NCBI GenBank assembly: GCA_022823145.1
Contig: JAJDXS010000030.1
Coordinates: 62,001 to 126,000 of the forward strand
DNA from: Gemmatimonadota bacterium
GTDB lineage: Bacteria > Gemmatimonadota > Gemmatimonadetes > Longimicrobiales > Gaopeijiaceae
DNA length: 64,000 nucleotides
Direction of reading: 5' to 3'
Each line of letters opens with the position of its first letter. Position 1 is the stretch's first letter. Below are positions 56,135 through 64,000 of this stretch, piece after piece. The notes under the pieces are model-generated. The model saw only the letters and a list, made by a program, of their open reading frames with translations. It searched no databases and had not been told where the DNA came from. The translations under genes and the position numbers were made by a program.

Positions 56135-57271
56135 ATGACAATCGCGATCATGGCCGAGAGCCTTCCCGGCGAGCACCGGGTGGGCCTCGTCCCCGAAGCG
56201 GCACGCTACTACCTGAAACGAGGCTGGAGCCTTCGCGTCGAAGGTGGCGCGGGGGTCGGGGCCTCCTTCCCGGATGCGGATTACGAAGCCGCCGGCGTCT
56301 CGGTGGTAGCGGACAGGCAGGCATTGCTCGACGGCGCCCGTGTGGTCCTCAAGGTGCAACCGCCTTCGCTTGAGGAGGTCGCCGCGCTGCCGCCGGGCAC
56401 GATAGTGGTCTGCCAGCTGAATCCGCTGGGCCCCACGGAGGTCATCGAGGCGCTGGCTGACCGCGGCATCACATCCTTCGCCGTGGAGCTCATCCCGAGA
56501 ATCACGCGCGCGCAGAAGATGGACGTGCTCTCGTCGCAGGCCACCGTCGCCGGCTACAAGGCGGTACTGCTCGGCGCCAATGCCATGACCCGGTTTCTGC
56601 CGATGCTGACTACCGCGGCGGGCACGGTCCGCCCGGCGAAAGCCCTCATCCTGGGCGCCGGCGTGGCAGGACTTCAGGCCATCGCGACGGCACGCCGCCT
56701 GGGCGCCGTGGTCTCCGCCTTCGACATCAGGCCCGCGGTCAAGGAGCAGGTGGAGAGCCTGGGGGCAAAGTTCCTCGAGGCCACGCTGGAGGAGGGCTCC
56801 GAGGACGAGGGCGGCTATGCCAGGGCCCTCTCGGAAGAGCAGCACCAGCGTGAACTCGAGCTGATCGCCGACAACATCAGGGACCAGGACCTCGTCATCA
56901 CCACCGCACAGATTCCCGGAAAGCCCGCCCCGGTCCTCATCACCGAGGAAATGGTGTCCACCATGCGCCCCGGCAGCGCCATCGTCGATCTCGCCTCGGA
57001 GTCCGGGGGAAACTGCGAGGCGACCGTGGCCGGCCAGTCCGTCGACCAGAGGGGCGTTACGGTGATGGGGCCGACCAACCTGCCGGCCGAACTGCCTTTC
57101 CACGCCAGCCAGATGTACGCCCGCAACCTGGCCAGCTTCGTCGACGACCTTTTCGACAGCGAAGAGGCGATCGATTTCGAGGAAGAGATCACTGCCGCCA
57201 CCTGCGTCACCCACGGCGGCGAAATCACCAACGAACGCGTCAGAGCGAAGCTGGCGTCCGCAACGGAGTAA
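56135..57271 (+). CDS. pntAA: NAD(P) transhydrogenase subunit alpha, soluble part
   Basis: Domain I of the proton-translocating transhydrogenase, which binds NAD(H). 378 residues from ATG 56135 (AGGAG 9 nt upstream). It has ESLPGEHRVGLVPEAA, the NAD fold LGAGVAGLQAIATARRLG and the mobile loop VITTAQIPGKPAPVLITEEM. The alpha subunit is split: pntAB follows as a separate gene. The operon makes NADPH from NADH using the proton gradient. Confidence 0.96.
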   Translation: MTIAIMAESLPGEHRVGLVPEAARYYLKRGWSLRVEGGAGVGASFPDADYEAAGVSVVADRQALLDGARVVLKVQPPSLEEVAALPPGTIVVCQLNPLGPTEVIEALADRGITSFAVELIPRITRAQKMDVLSSQATVAGYKAVLLGANAMTRFLPMLTTAAGTVRPAKALILGAGVAGLQAIATARRLGAVVSAFDIRPAVKEQVESLGAKFLEATLEEGSEDEGGYARALSEEQHQRELELIADNIRDQDLVITTAQIPGKPAPVLITEEMVSTMRPGSAIVDLASESGGNCEATVAGQSVDQRGVTVMGPTNLPAELPFHASQMYARNLASFVDDLFDSEEAIDFEEEITAATCVTHGGEITNERVRAKLASATE

Positions 57272-57278
57272 CCGATCC

Positions 57279-57557
57279 ATGGGTGAACTGCTGATCCTGC
57301 TTTACATCTTCGTCCTGGCGACGCTCGCCGGACGAGAGGTCATCTCCAAGGTGCCCCCAACGCTCCACACACCGCTGATGTCCGGTGCAAACGCCATCTC
57401 GGGGATCGCCATCATCGGCGCCCTGATGGTGACCGCCGCCGCCGGTCAGTTGTGGGTCAAGGTCCTGGGCACCGCGGGAATCGTGATGGCCACGATCAAC
57501 GTCGTCGGCGGCTTCATGGTAACCGACCGCATGTTGCAGATGTTCCGGAAACGCTGA
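57279..57557 (+). CDS. pntAB: NAD(P) transhydrogenase subunit alpha, membrane part
   Basis: Domain II helices of the alpha subunit. 92 residues with three hydrophobic helices, and TPLMSGANAISGIAIIGAL, the family signature. It sits 7 nt after pntAA and 7 nt before pntB. This three-gene split is found in many bacteria, for instance Rhodospirillum. Confidence 0.95.
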   Translation: MGELLILLYIFVLATLAGREVISKVPPTLHTPLMSGANAISGIAIIGALMVTAAAGQLWVKVLGTAGIVMATINVVGGFMVTDRMLQMFRKR

Positions 57558-57564
57558 GGAAAAC

Positions 57565-58992
<1,428 letters not shown>

Positions 58993-59020
58993 GGGCAGGG
59001 GCGCGTCGCCCGGCAGCGCA

Positions 59021-59038
59021 CCCGCCCGGCGGGCCTTT
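59021..59038 (+). terminator. Possible weak terminator behind pntB
   Basis: A GC-rich palindrome (CCCGCCCGGCGGG, 59021-59033) followed by CCTTTC lies between pntB and the convergent RsbRD-like gene. The loop is small and the T-run short, so activity is doubtful. Confidence 0.3.
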
Positions 59039-59040
59039 CG

Positions 59041-59667
59041 TCACCCCGAGCCGGCTTGCACGACGTGCCGCATGGTTCGGCGGCCCTCGTCCCTGAGCTG
59101 GCCGATCTGGTCGAGGACTTCACGCAGGTCCTCGGGACGCAGCGGTTCCGGCGCGCCCGAACCGTGCAGCAGGCTGAAGAACAGAAGGTCGGTGTGGCCT
59201 ACGCTCGACTGCGTAACGCCGATGTCGATTGCGCGATTCAGCAGGAGGATCTCTCTGAGCGGCGCCCCGCGCGACGATCCGGGCGCGCCCACTTCGTGGC
59301 CCATTCGCAGGATTACTTCGCGAAGAAGCTGGAACTCCTCGATGACTTCGCCAGCCGACAACCCCCGCCTTGCCGCGACCGACCCGAAGAGCTCCGCACA
59401 CTCCGACCAGAGAGGGAGGATCTCGGCTCGACCAGGGCTGATCATTCCCGGAAGCAAGGACACCTGCGTCCGGCAGAACGGTCGCAGAATGGACTCGCTG
59501 GCGCCACTCCACGTCTCGCCCGATGCCGCGAGTCCCCGTGCCCATCTCTCGGCGAGTCCCGGAGAATGTTCGTGTATCCACCCGGCGAGGTCGAAGGGAC
59601 GAATACGCGCATGGCCGGCCGCACGGGCCTCGGGGTCGCGGTTGTGGCCTGGCGTCAAGGTGAGCAC
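59041..59667 (-). CDS. RsbRD N-terminal-like regulatory protein
   Basis: A 208-residue, mostly helical protein. FQLLREVILRMGH and LLLNRAIDIGVTQ look like the N-terminal globin-type domain of RsbRD stress regulators, which also occurs in some kinases. No STAS or kinase domain follows, so it is a free-standing domain. Start GTG 59667 lies 4 nt behind the stop of the large sensor kinase, so they are probably translated together. It may modulate that kinase. Assignment is by pattern only. Confidence 0.55.
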   Translation of the reverse strand: MLTLTPGHNRDPEARAAGHARIRPFDLAGWIHEHSPGLAERWARGLAASGETWSGASESILRPFCRTQVSLLPGMISPGRAEILPLWSECAELFGSVAARRGLSAGEVIEEFQLLREVILRMGHEVGAPGSSRGAPLREILLLNRAIDIGVTQSSVGHTDLLFFSLLHGSGAPEPLRPEDLREVLDQIGQLRDEGRRTMRHVVQAGSG

Positions 59668-59671
59668 ATCC

Positions 59672-62600
59672 TCATTCTACCGCAGGCGCACCGGAACTGC
59701 CAAGCCATTTCCCCAACCTGATGCGCACCGTGGTGCCGCGTCCGATTCTGCTCTCCACCTCCACCGTTCCTCTCCACGAATCGACCAGACGCTTCACGAT
59801 GGCGAGCCCGAGGCCGGCGCCCTTCGAGCGGGTGGAGAATCGCGGCTCGAAGATGCGCGGGAGCAGCTGCGCCGGGATCCCCCTGCCTTCGTCGACGACC
59901 GTCACCGCCACCTCGCCGGCGCGGTCCTCCGCTTCGGCGGCCAGGATGCGCACCACTCCGCCGTCTGGCATCGCGGCTCGGGAATTCTCGACCAGATTGA
60001 GCAGCACCTGCTTGAGTTCATCCGCGCGACAAGTGACCCGGGGGAGGTGGTCGGCCAACTCGCCCACCAGTTGGACCGAAGCCTGTGCGCCTCCCTCGTA
60101 GAGGTCCAGAACCTCCCCGACCACCAACTCGACATCCACGGCCTCCAGAGGCCCCGTGTTCTCCGCAGCGGGCGAGGCGAGTCGCGAGAAGCTGCGCGCA
60201 ATCGCCGCGAGTCGGTCAATCTCGCCGAGGATCGTCGTGACATTGCGATCGAGGATCCTGCCGAAGTCGCTGCGCCGGTGGCTCCACGCCCGGCGCAGGT
60301 GCTGCACCGACAGCTTGATCGGCGTCAACGGATTCTTCACCTCGTGCGCGACCTGCTTGGCCATCTCGCCCCAGGCAAGAATCCGTTCACTGCGAAGTTC
60401 GTCCGTAACGTCCTCCAGACTTACCACCACCCCGCCCACACGTCCTTCCTGCACGACTCTTCTGGCTCTGGCCCGGATCCTGCGGTCGGTCCAGCGGAAG
60501 TCCCCGTCGGATTCGCTCGCGCCGCTCTTCCTGTAGGTGTCGAGCCAATCCGCCAGCTCGTCGCCCCTCTCCCCGCTCCTCGGGATGGTCACTCCCGTTT
60601 CCAGTGGTGCTCCCAGCAGCGATTCCGCCACCGGATTCGCCACTGTCACGCGACCCCGCGTGTCCAGCGCAATCACCCCCGTAGCGACCTCCTCCACGAT
60701 TGCCTGGGTGCGGCGCGTGGTCCTCAGTAGCTCCCTCCGCGCTTCGCCGAGGCGGAGCACCATCCGGTTGAACGCCGTGAACACCGCTCCGAACTCGTCG
60801 AGTCGGTCTTCCGGAAGGTGGACGGCCAGGTTCCCCCGCCCCACCCGTTCCGACGCCACCTGGAGCGTCTGAATCGGCCTGGCCAGCGCCCTGCCGACGA
60901 TCAGGGCCAGTCCCAGCGAGAGAATCGGCCCCAGCACGATGGCCACCCCGAGAAGGTCGGCGACATCACGCCGCCTGAGCGCCGCCGCCCCGGCCCTCAG
61001 GGGCACCGGAGACGCGACGATATCCCCGTCGGGAAGACGGCGATGCGCGAGCACGTATCGCCAGTCACCCAGGTTGGCGACCTTGGACGCCTCCCGCTGC
61101 TGTCCCGTTTCAAGCGCGGCGTAGATCTCCGGATCCACCCAACTCTCGTACAGCCCAAGCTCGATCAGTTCGTCGGCGGAGCCTCCGACGAGCTCACCCC
61201 GCCGGTACTCGAGGAGGTCCGCGCCTACCCGCCTCGCCAGCAGCTCCATCGAACCGCCCTCTTCGCGGTACGCTTCCGCAATCTGGCCGACGACGCGCTC
61301 CGCAAGGGCCGTGGCGGTTCTTTCCGAGGCGCCCGCCAGTGTTCGGTAGGCAAGCGTGCCGAAGACGACGTTGGAAAGGATGAAGAAACCGAAGAGCGTC
61401 CAGGTCACCCGAGCGCGGAAGGACGTGAACAGCTCCCTCCAGTCGATGGGAACCGAGAAGCGGAACCCGAGGATCCAGACGCTCGGGAGCCACAGCAGCG
61501 AGATGACGACGAGGTTCAGCACCAGCACCAGAGTCGCGCGCGCGAACATCACCGACAGATTGGGAATGCTGATGGTGTAGGCAACCGAGTAGTTCCCGTC
61601 GGGGAACGCAGCGGAACTCTCCCCCATCCAGCCTTCCGCATTTCGGCTCCATGCGACCCTTCCAGGGCCGGGGCCGGAGCTTCCTTCGGGACTGCGAACC
61701 AGCGTGAGGAATTCCTGATCGCCGCCTTCTTCCACGGCGGAGAAGAGCGGCCCGAGTTCCGACGGCTCGGCGATCGTGCGCCGGGGCGGAATGGTCCCGG
61801 TCACAACCCGCCCATCCGAGAGGGACACCGCAATGAGGTGGCGTACGTCGACCTCTGCAAGCAGGTGATGCTCCCTGGTTCCGGCGGTGCGGATCTCGGG
61901 CAGGAGTTCTCCTACAACGAGCGGCAGGTCTCCCTTGACACCGAGCCGCAGCTCCTGCTCGGGATTCCCCTCGCCGGACCACAGCGTCAGGAAGATCGGT
62001 GAGCCCTGAGCCGAGAGCCCGCTCGACACCCAGCTCTGATACATCATCTCCACGGCTCCGGCTCCGGCCCGGTGGAGCGAATCCACCTGGTTGGCGAACC
62101 GGTCAAGCAGCGTGTGCACCTCGGGATCCGGCGCGATTCCGAGCTGACCGAGCTGTTGCTCCGCGATGGCCATGCGCGCCTCGGTCCTCATCGACCAGGT
62201 GAACGGCAGGACGGCGGTCGCGGAGAGCCAGAAGGCACAGAACCATCGCGGGTAGGAAACGCGGCTACCCGCTTCCACTCCGCGCCCGACGAGGATCGCG
62301 GGCAGCACCCAGAGCATCGCCAGGCCTGGAGCGACATGGGGACCGGTCCGAACACCCGCGGCCACCGCGACACCCAGACCGACGGCCACGGCCATCCCGA
62401 CCACCGCCAGCCCCGAACCGCTGCGCGAATCCGCCCTGCTCCGGAACAGTAGCGCCGTCCCTGTCACCAGCGTGAGCACCAGTGTTGCAGCGAGCTGAAA
62501 GACGACCCACTGGAGGTCGCTGGATCCGAGGACCTCGAGTGAAGCGGCATTTCCGAGCCATGACAGGATCAGAGGGAAGCTGATCGCCACGGTCACGGGC

Positions 62601-63721
62601 AGGACCCATACGGCCGACCGGAGGCGCCATCGGGGCCCGGCCAGGATCACGATCGGTGCGGCGGCGGCACCCAGAAGCAGGACACGTCCCAGCGACAGCG
62701 GCAGTGGTCCCTCCAGACTCCGGGTTGCCAGGGCAAGGAACTCCGGTGTCTTCAGAATACTCTCGAGCGGGACCAGGACGGCGGCGGCGACAAGCCCGCC
62801 CACTGCGTACCGAACGCCCCCTCCGGCGCCGGAGAACGCGTGGAGGAGCCAGGCGAGGGCCGCCATAATCACTACCAATCCTGCCCGCGACGCCCGCACC
62901 TCCGAGCGGCGCTCGGAGGTATCCGGCTCGATGATCGCAATGCTCAGCAGCGTTTCATCCGGCCATCCGAGATCGAGCACCCCGGGCCCCGCGGTTCTCT
63001 CCGAACTCTCGATTCGGATCCGTTCCCCGGACTCCTCGGCGAACCGCGATGCAAAGTCACCGAGGCCCGATGCGAATGGGGCCGGAAGGTCCGATCCCAT
63101 GAGCGACGCGGCCACGGCGGTTCCGCCACCGGCGGACAGCTCCGCCGCAAAGTACAGGTAGGAGAAGAGGGGAGTTCCCGAATACGCGTACCGACTGGTA
63201 CCGGCTGCGACCCCTTCGGGCAGACGGCCGTGGTGGCTTCCTTCCCATGCGACGAACCGGCCGTCTTCATCAAGGACCGTCACGGCTGTCATCCCGGACT
63301 CCTCCAGAATGTTCCGCAGCGAATCCTGCAGAACGGCCGGCGGCGATCCGATGTGCGCCAGTTCCGATACCCTGGCGACCGTTCGTTCCCCTTCAACTAC
63401 CAAGGCATCGAACTCCAGACCCACCCGCTCGGCAACGGCACTCCTCCGTTCCTCCCAGTATTCCGCCCAGTCCGAGGACAGCCGTCGGGTCGTGGCGTCG
63501 GTGTGGAAGCCCACCACGACTCCGGCAGCTAGCAGCAGTGTTGCGGAGGCGTGACGCCAACCCCTGGCTGCGCGGGAGGCAGAAAGCGCGATGCAGAGAG
63601 ACGTGGCCGCGAGGATCCACGGAGAATCGACCCGGGTCCAGGCAAGCAGACAGAAGAACCCGATCCAGGTCACGGTCTTCCCCCGGAATCGGTCTCCGGT
63701 ACCCCCGGCAGTGTCCGTCAT
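59672..63721 (-). CDS. Very large NtrY-like transmembrane sensor histidine kinase
   Basis: A 1349-residue kinase. Several N-terminal helices come first (about 20-75), a periplasmic domain (about 85-260), a bundle of about seven helices (about 280-500), a second periplasmic domain (about 520-740) and helices near 745-775. A third sensor segment follows, then a final helix before HAMP (near 950), a PAS domain (about 1010-1090), the H-box VAHEVKNPLTPI (His1126) and an ATPase with the N-box NLVENSRAAMPDGG and GAGLGLAIVKRLV. The HAMP-PAS-HisKA end is like NtrY, but the N-terminal half is far larger. No regulator gene is beside it. ATG 63721. Confidence 0.9.
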   Translation of the reverse strand: MTDTAGGTGDRFRGKTVTWIGFFCLLAWTRVDSPWILAATSLCIALSASRAARGWRHASATLLLAAGVVVGFHTDATTRRLSSDWAEYWEERRSAVAERVGLEFDALVVEGERTVARVSELAHIGSPPAVLQDSLRNILEESGMTAVTVLDEDGRFVAWEGSHHGRLPEGVAAGTSRYAYSGTPLFSYLYFAAELSAGGGTAVAASLMGSDLPAPFASGLGDFASRFAEESGERIRIESSERTAGPGVLDLGWPDETLLSIAIIEPDTSERRSEVRASRAGLVVIMAALAWLLHAFSGAGGGVRYAVGGLVAAAVLVPLESILKTPEFLALATRSLEGPLPLSLGRVLLLGAAAAPIVILAGPRWRLRSAVWVLPVTVAISFPLILSWLGNAASLEVLGSSDLQWVVFQLAATLVLTLVTGTALLFRSRADSRSGSGLAVVGMAVAVGLGVAVAAGVRTGPHVAPGLAMLWVLPAILVGRGVEAGSRVSYPRWFCAFWLSATAVLPFTWSMRTEARMAIAEQQLGQLGIAPDPEVHTLLDRFANQVDSLHRAGAGAVEMMYQSWVSSGLSAQGSPIFLTLWSGEGNPEQELRLGVKGDLPLVVGELLPEIRTAGTREHHLLAEVDVRHLIAVSLSDGRVVTGTIPPRRTIAEPSELGPLFSAVEEGGDQEFLTLVRSPEGSSGPGPGRVAWSRNAEGWMGESSAAFPDGNYSVAYTISIPNLSVMFARATLVLVLNLVVISLLWLPSVWILGFRFSVPIDWRELFTSFRARVTWTLFGFFILSNVVFGTLAYRTLAGASERTATALAERVVGQIAEAYREEGGSMELLARRVGADLLEYRRGELVGGSADELIELGLYESWVDPEIYAALETGQQREASKVANLGDWRYVLAHRRLPDGDIVASPVPLRAGAAALRRRDVADLLGVAIVLGPILSLGLALIVGRALARPIQTLQVASERVGRGNLAVHLPEDRLDEFGAVFTAFNRMVLRLGEARRELLRTTRRTQAIVEEVATGVIALDTRGRVTVANPVAESLLGAPLETGVTIPRSGERGDELADWLDTYRKSGASESDGDFRWTDRRIRARARRVVQEGRVGGVVVSLEDVTDELRSERILAWGEMAKQVAHEVKNPLTPIKLSVQHLRRAWSHRRSDFGRILDRNVTTILGEIDRLAAIARSFSRLASPAAENTGPLEAVDVELVVGEVLDLYEGGAQASVQLVGELADHLPRVTCRADELKQVLLNLVENSRAAMPDGGVVRILAAEAEDRAGEVAVTVVDEGRGIPAQLLPRIFEPRFSTRSKGAGLGLAIVKRLVDSWRGTVEVESRIGRGTTVRIRLGKWLGSSGAPAVE

Positions 63722-63793
63722 CCGGTGCGCGTTCTCACGGTGTCCCGTCCAGACATCGCATCGCCCCCCTTTGCCATTACCTTATCTATCCTA

Positions 63794-64000
63794 ATGGATC
63801 ATCGAATGTGCCCGTCGTCTTTTCGGCCGCCCCGCCGGCCAGGTGCCGCATTTCGAGGGATACGCCCACCTGGTGTCGCTCTCCTGCGCATCGTGCTTCT
63901 CGTTGCCGTACCGCTCGCAGCCCTGCTTTTCGCTCCGTGGCTCGCTGCGGCTCAGCTCGTCGACAACGGCGTGTTTCGGCTCCTTGTGGACGGCGTCGAG
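63794..64000 (+). CDS. Secreted or membrane-anchored protein, N-terminal part (cut by window edge)
   Basis: An open frame from ATG 63794 (or ATG 63806) to the window end, 69 codons. After a basic, Pro/Arg-rich start comes a hydrophobic segment (LLRIVLLVAVPLAALLFAPW) that looks like a signal peptide, ending near LAAAQ. The mature part begins QLVDNGVFRLLVDGVE. No family can be named from so little. It is divergent from the large sensor kinase, 72 nt apart, so it could be a target or partner. Confidence 0.55.
   Translation, partial: MDHRMCPSSFRPPRRPGAAFRGIRPPGVALLRIVLLVAVPLAALLFAPWLAAAQLVDNGVFRLLVDGVE

Noticed and set aside
59072..60730. Plus-strand open frame of 552 codons
   Set aside because: Antisense to the RsbRD-like gene and the kinase core, whose H-box and ATPase motifs are intact.

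Overview
The window is a gene-dense, GC-rich stretch of bacterial chromosome with no rRNA, tRNA, insertion sequence, prophage or CRISPR array that I can see. It holds 54 complete protein genes, plus one gene cut at each end. Three things suggest a Gram-negative member of the FCB side of the bacterial tree, most like Gemmatimonadota: a compact primary-type sigma factor of the kind used by Bacteroidetes and relatives, a GlmU-like sugar nucleotidyltransferase typical of that group, and an RseP/CdsA/UppS envelope block. The phylum is inferred from gene content, not proven. Non-ATG starts (GTG, TTG) are very common, and most neighbouring genes on one strand overlap by 4 nt (ATGA, GTGA or TTGA).

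Layout. 1-4034: 5' part of clpB (minus strand), a divergent regulatory region with a striking array of inverted repeats, an OPT-family transporter and a small lipoprotein. 4112-10079: a minus-strand hisS - two-TM protein - proS - lysA - guaA operon. 10111-17982: folC and accD behind the cell-shape cluster mreB-mreC-mreD-mrdA-rodA. 18073-23551: rpsO, pnp, an M16 peptidase and an alanine dehydrogenase joined in frame to a dUTPase. 23772-31080: the rimP-nusA-infB-ylxP-rbfA-truB-ribF translation and transcription-factor operon. Its own promoter lies upstream of a strong intrinsic terminator in the leader, which suggests attenuation.

31202-38726: murA (with Asp in place of the active-site Cys), a DUF948-like protein, pcrA, a histidine kinase, serS and a lipoprotein. 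38917-42059 (plus strand): ManC-like and GlmU-like nucleotidyltransferases and a metallo-beta-lactamase-fold protein. 42062-50121: one long operon rplM-rpsI-rpsB-tsf-pyrH-frr-uppS-cdsA-dxr-rseP, behind a near-consensus promoter (TTGACA-17-TATGAT). 50311-55949: comM, a cysteine desulfurase-like gene, thpR, an NtrC-type regulator and the sigma factor. 56135-58992: three-gene proton-translocating transhydrogenase (pntAA, pntAB, pntB). 59041-63721: a 1349-residue NtrY-like sensor kinase with a small RsbRD-like gene right behind it. 63794-64000: start of a divergent secreted protein.

Most of the window is core machinery for translation, peptidoglycan synthesis, lipid precursors and isoprenoids. 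The unusual items are regulatory or architectural: the phased inverted repeats upstream of clpB, the attenuator-like leader of the nusA operon, the Ald-Dut fusion, the Asp117 form of MurA, the leaderless promoter signature at several genes, and the giant two-component sensor. No intergenic gap exceeds about 250 bases.
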